Shown one piece after another: positions 53,186-60,648 of a DNA stretch of 64,000 nucleotides (within the stretch, counting starts at the first letter, position 1; each line of letters opens with the position of its first letter). The position numbers were made by a program, and so were the translations under genes. Below the pieces are notes generated by a model. The model was not told where the DNA came from. It saw nothing but the letters and a program-made list of their open reading frames with translations, and made no database searches. The stretch is from Elusimicrobiota bacterium. GTDB lineage: Bacteria; Elusimicrobiota; Elusimicrobia; 2-02-FULL-39-32. The DNA is taken from NCBI GenBank assembly GCA_016180425.1, contig JACPBF010000010.1:1-64000 (forward strand), read 5' to 3'.

Positions 53186-54385
53186 ATGGGCAGAGATGGT
53201 ACTTCCTATCTTATTCTTGGCTCAGGGTTTCAAGGAATTGCTGCCAGCTATGATGTTATTTTACATGGAGAACCTCAGAGAGTCATCATAGCTGACCAAT
53301 CTCCTAAAAATTGTGAGTTTGCCTTAAAAAAAATAAAACATCTTTTAGCTCCTTTTCTTAAAAAAAATAGAATCCAACTTTTGTCTTATGCGTTGAATGC
53401 TAGTCACAAGAAACAGCTGCAAAAAGTAATGAAAGGCAACAATGCTGTTTTAAGCGCTTTACCCTATTATTTGAACCCTTTAGTTGCGCAAACTGCTATT
53501 GAAGAAAAAGTTCATTATTGCGATTTAGGCGGCTATTTTGAAATGACAGAACGCATTCTTAAGATGGATAAAATGGCAAAGAAAGCTCAGGTTACCTTAA
53601 TCCCAGATTGCGGAGTTTCACCTGGCATGTGCAATAGTCTTGCGCTTTGCGCCATGGAACAATTAACAAGAACTGAAAGTGTGCGGATTTATTGCGGAGG
53701 TCTGCCCGTTAAGCCAAAAGGCCCTTTGGGTTATAAGATTGTTTTTAATTTGGAAGGAGTTTTAGGAAATTATTTTGGAAAATCTTATGTTCTAAGGAAT
53801 GGTAGAATTAAAAAAATAGCCTCTTTTTCTGAACCAGAACTAATTCAGTTTGAAAAGCCTTTAAAACTTTTAGAAGCTTTTGTTACAGGAGGAGCCACCT
53901 CAAGTTGTCCTTGGACTTTTAAAGGGAAAGTTAAAAATTATGAATATAAAACTCTCCGTTATCCGGGCCATTATGAGAAGATCCAATTTTTAAAAGAGTT
54001 AGGTCTATTGGATACGGATCCGGTTTTTTTGAATGGCGCTAAAATTGTTCCCAGAAAATTTTTTGTGAAATTAGTTGAACCTGCTTTAAAGTTAGAACAG
54101 GAAAAAGATCTTTTAGTGATGAAAGTGATTGTAGCTGGGTGGAAAGATAAAAAGAATTTAGAGATTACCTATGATGTTTTAGAATATGATGATCCAAAAA
54201 CAGGTTTTAGCTCCATGCAAAGAACCACTGGTTTTTCCGCTGCTATTATTTTAGAACTGCTTGCTAAAAATGAGATTTTTGAGACAGGGGTAGTTCCCCT
54301 TGAAAGGGGAGTTCCAGGCAGTTTATTTTTAAAAGAAATTAGAAAGCGAGGAATTAAGGTAAGAGAAACAATCAGACAGATTTGA
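53186..54385 (+). CDS. Lysine 6-dehydrogenase/saccharopine reductase-family dehydrogenase
   Basis: A 399-residue NAD(P)-dependent enzyme with the Rossmann loop ILGSGFQGIA (residues 10-19) and the family segments HYCDLGGYFEMT, LIPDCGVSPGMCN, GGLPVKP and a TGGATSSC stretch. The domain order and spacing match bacterial lysine 6-dehydrogenase (about 386 residues), which converts lysine oxidatively to allysine and ammonia; true saccharopine dehydrogenases are close relatives. The following genes act on allysine and 2-oxoadipate, which supports that role. Its place just after bioD, where bioA is missing, permits a second idea: amination of 8-amino-7-oxononanoate. Both are inferences. Confidence 0.82.
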   Translation: MGRDGTSYLILGSGFQGIAASYDVILHGEPQRVIIADQSPKNCEFALKKIKHLLAPFLKKNRIQLLSYALNASHKKQLQKVMKGNNAVLSALPYYLNPLVAQTAIEEKVHYCDLGGYFEMTERILKMDKMAKKAQVTLIPDCGVSPGMCNSLALCAMEQLTRTESVRIYCGGLPVKPKGPLGYKIVFNLEGVLGNYFGKSYVLRNGRIKKIASFSEPELIQFEKPLKLLEAFVTGGATSSCPWTFKGKVKNYEYKTLRYPGHYEKIQFLKELGLLDTDPVFLNGAKIVPRKFFVKLVEPALKLEQEKDLLVMKVIVAGWKDKKNLEITYDVLEYDDPKTGFSSMQRTTGFSAAIILELLAKNEIFETGVVPLERGVPGSLFLKEIRKRGIKVRETIRQI

Positions 54386-54448
54386 TTGCATAATGAATGG
54401 AATTTATAAGAGGTTGAGCTTTGCGTGGAAAAAGAGGAGTCAATTTTT

Positions 54449-55984
54449 ATGAAAAATAAAAAAATAAAAAAGCGATTGAGTAAAAAATTAGAAAGTAAAA
54501 ATTTAGGCAGACCTTATAATTTTATCAATGGCCAATGGAAAAAAGCTGGTCTTGGCGGCAACCAGTTTGAAAACAGGAATCCTGCCACTGGAGAATTATT
54601 AGGAATTTATCCTCAATCCACAGCACATGATCTGGAGGAAGCGGTTGAAGCTGCTCAAAAAGCTTTTAATTCCTGGCGTAAAGTGCCTGTGGCAAAGAGA
54701 GGGGAAATACTTTTAAGAGCCATGCGTCTTTTGCAAGAACATAAAGAGGAATTTGCTCAAACCATGACCAGAGAAATGGGAAAAATTTTATCTGAAACAC
54801 GGGGAGATGTGCAAGAAGCGATTGATACCGCTTTTTATTATGCTGGGGAAGGAAGAAGATTTTTTGGACAAACCACAACTTCTGAGTTGCCAGATAAGTT
54901 TGCAATGACTCTACGCATGCCTGTAGGGGTCTGTGGTTTAATTACTCCTTGGAATTTTCCCATGGCTATTCCTTCCTGGAAAATTTTTCCTTCGCTTTTA
55001 TGCGGAAACAGTATGATTTTAAAACCTGCTTCTTATACGCCGGATTCTGCTCGGAATTTAGTCAAAGTTTTAGAAGAAGCAGGTGTGCCTTCTGGGGTTG
55101 TAAATCTTATATATGGTAGGGGGGATCTCATTGGAAGAGCTTTGTTAGAGCATCCAGAAATCTCTTTGATTTCTTTTACTGGTTCTTCTTTTGTCGGCTC
55201 AAATATCGCAGAAATTTGCGGTAAGAAAATGAAAAAATGCAGTTTAGAGCTGGGAGGAAAAAACGCTCAAATTGTGATGGAGGATGCGGATTTAGATCTG
55301 GCTTTGGAAGGAGCCTTGTGGGGAGCTTTTGGAACGTCCGGGCAAAGGTGTACAGCCACTTCCAGATTAATTGTGCATGAAAAGATTTTTAAACAATTTA
55401 GAGATAAATTAGTAGCCCAAGCGCGCAGTTTACGCATAGGGAATGGTTTGAATCCTTTGGTTCAGATGGGGCCATTAGTAAGCCAGACCCAACTAGAAAC
55501 TGTTCATCAGTATGTAAAAATTGGAAAAATGAAAGATCATGCGAAATTGCTTATAGGTGGTGAGATTTTAAAGGAAGGAGAATATGAAAGAGGATTTTTC
55601 TATCCTCCTACGATTTTTGTGGGCACGCCAGAAATGAGAATTGCTCAGGAAGAGATTTTTGGTCCTGTGGTAGTTTTAATTCCAGTAAAATCATTTGAAG
55701 AAGCCATGAGCATTGTAAATAACAGCCGTTATGGGCTTTCTGGTTCTATTTATACTCGAGATGTCAATCGGGTGATGCGTGCCATACAAGAGATGGAAAC
55801 AGGCATTACCTACATTAATGCTCCAACGATTGGGGCTGAAGTTCATTTACCTTTTGGCGGAGTTAAACAAACCGGCAATGGACACAGGGAAGCGGGTGTG
55901 ACGGTTCTGGATATTTTTTCAGAATGGAAAACAGTTTATATTGATTATTCCGGGAAACTTCAGAAAGCTCAGATAGATGCTTGA
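54449..55984 (+). CDS. Aldehyde dehydrogenase, probably for 2-aminoadipate semialdehyde
   Basis: A 511-residue NAD(P)-dependent ALDH. Catalytic Cys301 lies in SGQRCTAT, the general base Glu267 in LELGGKN, and Asn169 in PWNFPMA; the C-terminus has AEVHLPFGGVKQTGNGHREAG. Context (a lysine dehydrogenase before, DUF1338 after) points to oxidation of allysine to 2-aminoadipate; its sequence is not antiquitin-like, so the assignment rests on the neighbours. The ATG at 54449 is preceded by GAGGAG at 54434-54439, favoured over the GTG at 54425. Confidence 0.9.
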   Translation: MKNKKIKKRLSKKLESKNLGRPYNFINGQWKKAGLGGNQFENRNPATGELLGIYPQSTAHDLEEAVEAAQKAFNSWRKVPVAKRGEILLRAMRLLQEHKEEFAQTMTREMGKILSETRGDVQEAIDTAFYYAGEGRRFFGQTTTSELPDKFAMTLRMPVGVCGLITPWNFPMAIPSWKIFPSLLCGNSMILKPASYTPDSARNLVKVLEEAGVPSGVVNLIYGRGDLIGRALLEHPEISLISFTGSSFVGSNIAEICGKKMKKCSLELGGKNAQIVMEDADLDLALEGALWGAFGTSGQRCTATSRLIVHEKIFKQFRDKLVAQARSLRIGNGLNPLVQMGPLVSQTQLETVHQYVKIGKMKDHAKLLIGGEILKEGEYERGFFYPPTIFVGTPEMRIAQEEIFGPVVVLIPVKSFEEAMSIVNNSRYGLSGSIYTRDVNRVMRAIQEMETGITYINAPTIGAEVHLPFGGVKQTGNGHREAGVTVLDIFSEWKTVYIDYSGKLQKAQIDA

Positions 55985-55996
55985 GGAAACATAATC

Positions 55997-56014
55997 TTTT
56001 AACCCGAATATTGC
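55997..56014 (+). repeat. Copy of the dispersed AACCCGAATATTGCA repeat
   Basis: TTTTAACCCGAATATTGC lies in the gap between the ALDH and DUF1338 genes. It shares 17 bases with the arm of the 62803-62955 element, without a matching inverted partner nearby. Confidence 0.7.
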
Positions 56015-56052
56015 AAAATATGGGTGTTAGAAAGGTGAAAAGGAGAGAAACC

Positions 56053-56997
56053 ATGACAGCTTTATATGATCCTCATCTCAATATTCAGGCGCGGGATCAA
56101 AAAGAAAAATTTTTGATACATCTTTTTGATACTCTCTGGCAGCGGTATAGGGGAAGAATGGCATATGTGCGCAAGTATGAAGAGATGATACTTAGCTATG
56201 GAGCAAAATTCAGAAATGATCATATCGCTTTTAGAACCATCGCTTTAGAAAAACCATCTCTGGGAATTTTTTGTATCTCCAGAATTTTTGAGGCTTTAGG
56301 TTACCGTCCAATAGCTTGTTACGAATTTCCAGATAAATGTTTAAGCTCTATTCATTTTGAACATGCTAATCTTGAGTTTCCAAAATTGTTCATTACGCAG
56401 TTAAAAAGCTGGGAGCTTTCCTCTCCATCTCAGAAAATAATTCAGAAGGTTTTAGAAAATCATGACAGTATTTTTAGCGATGGAAATATCAGCGCATTGG
56501 CTCATCTTAATCAGTTATCTGAGGAAGAAAGAGAAAGGCTTTTAAGATTATGTTCTAAATATTTTGAAAAGCTTCCTTGGAGTTTGCCAAATAAAGAGCA
56601 AGTTCTAATCTTGAATCAGGAAACACAATATGGAGCTTGGGTTTTAGTCAATGGATATGATGTCAATCATTTTACAGCTTTAGTAAATTCTCATGAAGTC
56701 CCTGCGCTGGATGATATTGAGAAGGTTGTAGCAGAGATGAGGAATTGCGGTATCCCCATGAAAAAGGAAATTGAAGGCGATAGAGGCACAAAACTGCGTC
56801 AGAGCTCTACAGAGTCTGTAGTGATTGATACAAAGGTAAAGGAGGGTTCAAAAATAGTCGCACTTCCTTGGAGCTATGCTTATTTTGAAATAGCAGAAAG
56901 GCCATTTTTTAAAAATCCCGTTACAGGCAAAATGGAACGTTTTGAAGGTTTTCTTGGAGCTCAAGCTGCAAATTTATTTGATATGACAAAATTATAA
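56053..56997 (+). CDS. hglS: DUF1338 protein, 2-oxoadipate dioxygenase/decarboxylase (HglS) type
   Basis: DUF1338 enzymes use a mononuclear iron to turn 2-oxoadipate and O2 into D-2-hydroxyglutarate and CO2, as shown for HglS of Pseudomonas putida. The 314-residue protein retains the metal ligands His57 (NDHIAFRTI), His206 (VNHFTAL) and Glu279 (AYFEIAERP). The ATG at 56053 follows AGGAGA at 56041-56046; an upstream frame start at 55981 lacks one. With the two preceding genes it forms a lysine degradation route; only an aminotransferase for 2-aminoadipate is missing. An oxygen-using enzyme next to NrfHA implies at least occasional exposure to O2. Confidence 0.88.
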   Translation: MTALYDPHLNIQARDQKEKFLIHLFDTLWQRYRGRMAYVRKYEEMILSYGAKFRNDHIAFRTIALEKPSLGIFCISRIFEALGYRPIACYEFPDKCLSSIHFEHANLEFPKLFITQLKSWELSSPSQKIIQKVLENHDSIFSDGNISALAHLNQLSEEERERLLRLCSKYFEKLPWSLPNKEQVLILNQETQYGAWVLVNGYDVNHFTALVNSHEVPALDDIEKVVAEMRNCGIPMKKEIEGDRGTKLRQSSTESVVIDTKVKEGSKIVALPWSYAYFEIAERPFFKNPVTGKMERFEGFLGAQAANLFDMTKL

Positions 56998-57017
56998 GTT
57001 GTACAATCTAACCCAAC

Positions 57018-57620
57018 ATGAAAAAAATATTTATATTCTTAGTTGCATTTTCTTTTTTTACAGCCTGCGCCAAGCCGCAAATTATTATTAAGCATAGCCC
57101 GCCTCCAGGAGAAAAAATTCGAGTAGCAGTGCTGCCATTTAAAGATGCGCCGGGAGCTCCGGGAAGCGGAGGGTCCGCCATGGAAGCGATGACCACCTAC
57201 CTTTTACAAGTGCCTTCCTATGAAATAATAGAACGGGGCGCTTTAGAACAGATTGTTAAAGAACAAAACCTTGGCATTACCGGAGCTATTGATGCTGAAA
57301 CTGCTTCCAACCTTGGAAAACTTTTAGGAGCAAACGCGCTGGTTATTGGCGCAGTAACAGAATATAAACAAAGAAATTTTCTTATCTTTCCTCCTGCAAA
57401 AGCCACAGTCACTGCCCGCATGGTTCGCACGGACACTGCCACAGTGGATTGGACCGCAACTTATACCTTAGGATGGCATCCGATTAAATGGCCGATGAGT
57501 TTTTTTTGGCCTTTAGGAGTTGTTTTAGCCATGACTTCTCCTACGGCTGAAGATCGTTTGAATAAGGCAGTTAAAAGAATAGCTAAATCCATCTCAGAAA
57601 AAAGTCAACCACAAAAGTAA
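57018..57620 (+). CDS. Lipoprotein of the CsgG/FlgO-like family
   Basis: A 200-residue lipoprotein. The signal peptide ends in FFTAC, a lipobox with Cys17. The mature domain (IRVAVLPFKDAPG, YEIIERGALEQIVKEQNLG, GKLLGANALVIGAVTEY) matches the CsgG-like fold used to assemble secretion pores or to modulate the cell envelope. It lacks the long membrane-inserting loops of true CsgG, so it is more likely a peripheral outer-membrane lipoprotein. It is a lone gene after the lysine catabolism block. Confidence 0.85.
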   Translation: MKKIFIFLVAFSFFTACAKPQIIIKHSPPPGEKIRVAVLPFKDAPGAPGSGGSAMEAMTTYLLQVPSYEIIERGALEQIVKEQNLGITGAIDAETASNLGKLLGANALVIGAVTEYKQRNFLIFPPAKATVTARMVRTDTATVDWTATYTLGWHPIKWPMSFFWPLGVVLAMTSPTAEDRLNKAVKRIAKSISEKSQPQK

Positions 57621-57673
57621 TTCATTTTTTTCTTAAAGTGTAATCAGTTAACCCAAATCATTCAGTTGGTTGT

Positions 57674-57838
57674 GTGAACCGAAAAGTTGTAATATCTATC
57701 GGTAAGGGAGAGCTGTCTATACGATCATGTAGAGAGTATGTCAGAATGAAATTTAAAGATATCATAAAATGGCAGTTGCGCGAAATAAGTATAAGGATTA
57801 CGCAGTCTGACAGGAACCAAGCAAATCTCCAGCTTTGA
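57674..57838 (+). CDS. Possible 54-residue ORF in the gap before the R-M system
   Basis: GTG at 57674 starts 54 codons reading NRKVVISIGKGEL near the beginning, reminiscent of the N-terminus of CHAT-like or similar accessory proteins, then a basic helix. It may be a remnant or a small regulator of the restriction system, but no helix-turn-helix is obvious. The rest of the 57621-57899 gap shows nothing else I can support. Confidence 0.25.
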   Translation: MNRKVVISIGKGELSIRSCREYVRMKFKDIIKWQLREISIRITQSDRNQANLQL

Positions 57839-57899
57839 AAAGAATTTGATAATCAAAATTATGCAAAAACCAAAAAGACAAGACTGACACATTGGCTTT

Positions 57900-59441
57900 A
57901 TGAGAACATCAACTGCAACCCTCACAAAACAATCTCCGGTGAAACAGCCGATTTATCGAGAAGGTGACTCCTCATACCTTGAGATAGTAAGACGCCACAC
58001 ACTCGGACAGTTTTTGACACCTAACCCCGTGGCTGATTTAATTGCATCCTTTTTTTTCAATTTTCATCGTACCCAGATTGAGTTACTTGACGCGGGAGCG
58101 GGAGCTGGTGCTTTAACAGCGGCTCTGGTGAGACGACTCTGCAGAGAACAATTCAAGCCAAAAAGAATTTCTGTCACCGCGTATGAGCTTGACTCAAATC
58201 TGATCAAGCCATTAAGAGCAACTCTTTTGGAGTGCCAACGGATCTGTGAGTGTGCTGGTATTGCGTTCTCCGCTAACGTTTTGAATGAAGACTTCATAGC
58301 AGCATCTGTTCCTGTAGTTCGCAGAGACATTTTTTCATCTCAGACGCATAATTTTAATATGGCTATTGTAAATCCGCCATACCGAAAAATTAGCAGCGAT
58401 TCATTAGAACGATCTCTTTTAGAATCTGCGGGTATTGAAACCAGTAACCTTTATACAGGTTTTGTAGCTATTATTAGTAAGCTACTGGCCAAAGGGGGTG
58501 AATTAGCTGCAATCACACCTCGTAGCTTTTGCAATGGACCATATTTTAAAGCATTCCGCGTTAATTTTCTCGAAACCATGTCTTTACGCCGCATCCATGG
58601 TTTTGAGTCGAGGTCCGCGGCTTTTCGTGATGATGATGTTCTTCAAGAGAATGTTATTTTTCATGCTGTTAAAACAAGATCAAAACCAGAACATGTTATT
58701 GTGTCAAGCAGTAGTGGCGAACCTGATAGCCCCATTACTAAACACAAGGTAGCGTATCGAGAGGTTGTTGATCCCGAAGACTCAGATAAATTCATTCACT
58801 TGATTGTGGATGATGTTCACACCAGAGTAAAATTAGCTATGAGGCATCTGCATGGAACATTGAATGATCTTGGAATTAACGTTTCTACTGGGCGAGTTGT
58901 AGATTTCCGTGTAAGATCATTCCTGCGGCAATATCCCGGTACTGACACTGTTCCTCTTATTTATCCATGCCACTTTAATGGCGGTTCTGTATCCTGGCCT
59001 AAAGACAGCTCCCATAAACCTAACGCTATTGTTAAAAATGAACAGACATTTGAGCTGCTTTTACCCGCCGGTGTATACGTTCTGGTGAAGAGGTTTTCTG
59101 CAAAGGAAGAGAGACGACGCATCGTTGCATCTATTTATAATCCTCACCGCATAGGTGCATGCCATGTAGGATTTGAGAATCATCTAAACGTTTTTCATAG
59201 TAAGGGTCATGGTCTGTCAATGACTTTAGCAAAGGGGCTGGCTGCTTTCTTAAACTCCACGATTGTGGACCTTTGTTTTCGTGAGTTCAGTGGGCACACA
59301 CAAATAAATGCAACTGACTTACGACACTTAAATTATCCTTCCAGAGCTGCTCTCGAGCGGCTGGGGCGAAGGATAGACGATTCCGGCACACATCAACATG
59401 AACTGGATAGTTTAGTCGAAGATGAGTTTTTTTCATCCTGA
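57900..59441 (+). CDS. Adenine-specific DNA methyltransferase of a PstI/BsuBI-type R-M system
   Basis: A 513-residue N6-adenine methyltransferase of the gamma class. Motif I is LDAGAGAGAL (63-72), binding AdoMet, and the catalytic motif IV is NPPY (158-161). An N-terminal QFLTPNPVADL segment (X motif) precedes it, the order seen in M.PstI and M.BsuBI. The C-terminal half would recognise the target. The next gene is the cognate endonuclease, 2 nt apart. Its codons look less AT-biased than the neighbours, suggesting horizontal gain. It should protect CTGCAG if specificity is that of the family. Confidence 0.9.
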   Translation: MRTSTATLTKQSPVKQPIYREGDSSYLEIVRRHTLGQFLTPNPVADLIASFFFNFHRTQIELLDAGAGAGALTAALVRRLCREQFKPKRISVTAYELDSNLIKPLRATLLECQRICECAGIAFSANVLNEDFIAASVPVVRRDIFSSQTHNFNMAIVNPPYRKISSDSLERSLLESAGIETSNLYTGFVAIISKLLAKGGELAAITPRSFCNGPYFKAFRVNFLETMSLRRIHGFESRSAAFRDDDVLQENVIFHAVKTRSKPEHVIVSSSSGEPDSPITKHKVAYREVVDPEDSDKFIHLIVDDVHTRVKLAMRHLHGTLNDLGINVSTGRVVDFRVRSFLRQYPGTDTVPLIYPCHFNGGSVSWPKDSSHKPNAIVKNEQTFELLLPAGVYVLVKRFSAKEERRRIVASIYNPHRIGACHVGFENHLNVFHSKGHGLSMTLAKGLAAFLNSTIVDLCFREFSGHTQINATDLRHLNYPSRAALERLGRRIDDSGTHQHELDSLVEDEFFSS

Positions 59442-59443
59442 AT

Positions 59444-60424
59444 ATGAAGCACAAAGACCTCACAGCAAAATGCGTTAAAAAACTTAGAGAAGCTATGGAA
59501 ATTTTACACACATTAGGTTTCGGGCCAAAACAAAGCAATGAGGTCGCCGGATATACGTTACTCGCATTGCTTGACTTGAGACCCACACAAACATGGAAAG
59601 AGGTTGCGGCGCCACTTCGTGGTATTACTCCCATTATTAAGTTTGTGAGTAAAGCATATGGCGTTCACTACGCACCGAATACACGAGAGACAATTCGCGA
59701 CGAGGCGGTTAAATATTTTGTAGAGGCAGGAATGCTTATTAGAAATCCGGATGATTTAAGTCGCCCAACCAACAGCGGTAACACGGTGTATCGGGTTGAG
59801 CAAAACGCACTCAAACTTTTTCGTTCGTTTGGTAGCAGGGAGTGGGCTTCTAAGTTAAAATTTTATTTGGCAAGCCATGAACATATTCGTTGTGAACTGG
59901 AGCGCGGACGAAATCTCGCACGAATTCCAGTAAGGCTCCTTTCAGGAAAAACAGTGAAGCTGTCACCTGGTGGACAAAATCCACTCATAAAAACAGTGAT
60001 TGAGGAGTTTTGCCCCCGTTTTGTTCCAGGTGGAATCGTCATCTACATTGGAGATGCGGAAGACAAGTTTCTTCACTTGGATACTGATTATCTTAATAAT
60101 CTCGGTGTTGTGGTCCCTGCGCCAACAAAGATGCCTGACATAGTTATACACGATGCTCGCCGAAATTGGTTAGTTCTCATCGAAGCAGTAACGAGCGCTG
60201 GTCCAGTAGATGGAAAGCGACGAAGAGAGTTGAAGAAGCTATTTTCGGGTTGCAAATCGGGGTTAGTCTTTGTAACAGCTTTTTTAAATCGAGAATCAAT
60301 GCGCAGTTTTCTAACTCAAATTTCTTGGGAGACTGAGGTTTGGGTTGCAGAGGATCTAGACCATCTGATTCATTTTAACGGCGAGCGTTTTTTGGGCCCC
60401 TATCCAGATGTGCTTCCACTGTAA
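59444..60424 (+). CDS. BsuBI/PstI-family type II restriction endonuclease
   Basis: A 326-residue endonuclease. The N-terminal 150 residues are helical (winged-helix-like, DNA-recognising); the C-terminal catalytic domain of the BsuBI/PstI family includes IVIYIGDAEDKFLH and a PD-(D/E)xK-type core MPDIVIHDARRNWLVLIEAV (Asp232, Glu247), followed by GPVDGKRRREL. Family members cut CTGCAG. It is fully open and coupled to the methyltransferase, so the system is probably active. The 60425-60648 gap has no gene I can support. Confidence 0.92.
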   Translation: MKHKDLTAKCVKKLREAMEILHTLGFGPKQSNEVAGYTLLALLDLRPTQTWKEVAAPLRGITPIIKFVSKAYGVHYAPNTRETIRDEAVKYFVEAGMLIRNPDDLSRPTNSGNTVYRVEQNALKLFRSFGSREWASKLKFYLASHEHIRCELERGRNLARIPVRLLSGKTVKLSPGGQNPLIKTVIEEFCPRFVPGGIVIYIGDAEDKFLHLDTDYLNNLGVVVPAPTKMPDIVIHDARRNWLVLIEAVTSAGPVDGKRRRELKKLFSGCKSGLVFVTAFLNRESMRSFLTQISWETEVWVAEDLDHLIHFNGERFLGPYPDVLPL

Positions 60425-60648
60425 TTTTGACAGCCATACTCCATACAGAAAAATGAATGTTAGGACATCTCGAAAATGGCAGCATTTAAAAATTTTTGGG
60501 TGGCGACACTTCTATAACTCCAATCCCGACCGCTAACTGATGATTAAAAATTTTTTCTGACTTTCTCAAAACTCGCATAAATTTTTAGTATGAGATAAAA
60601 ATTGCATTGATAAATCAGTGGGGCAGATTTTAAACCATAGTAGGATTC

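Noticed and set aside
53186-54385. Assignment as carboxynorspermidine synthase
   Set aside because: This related family belongs with spermidine genes, which are not here; ALDH and DUF1338 neighbours point to lysine.
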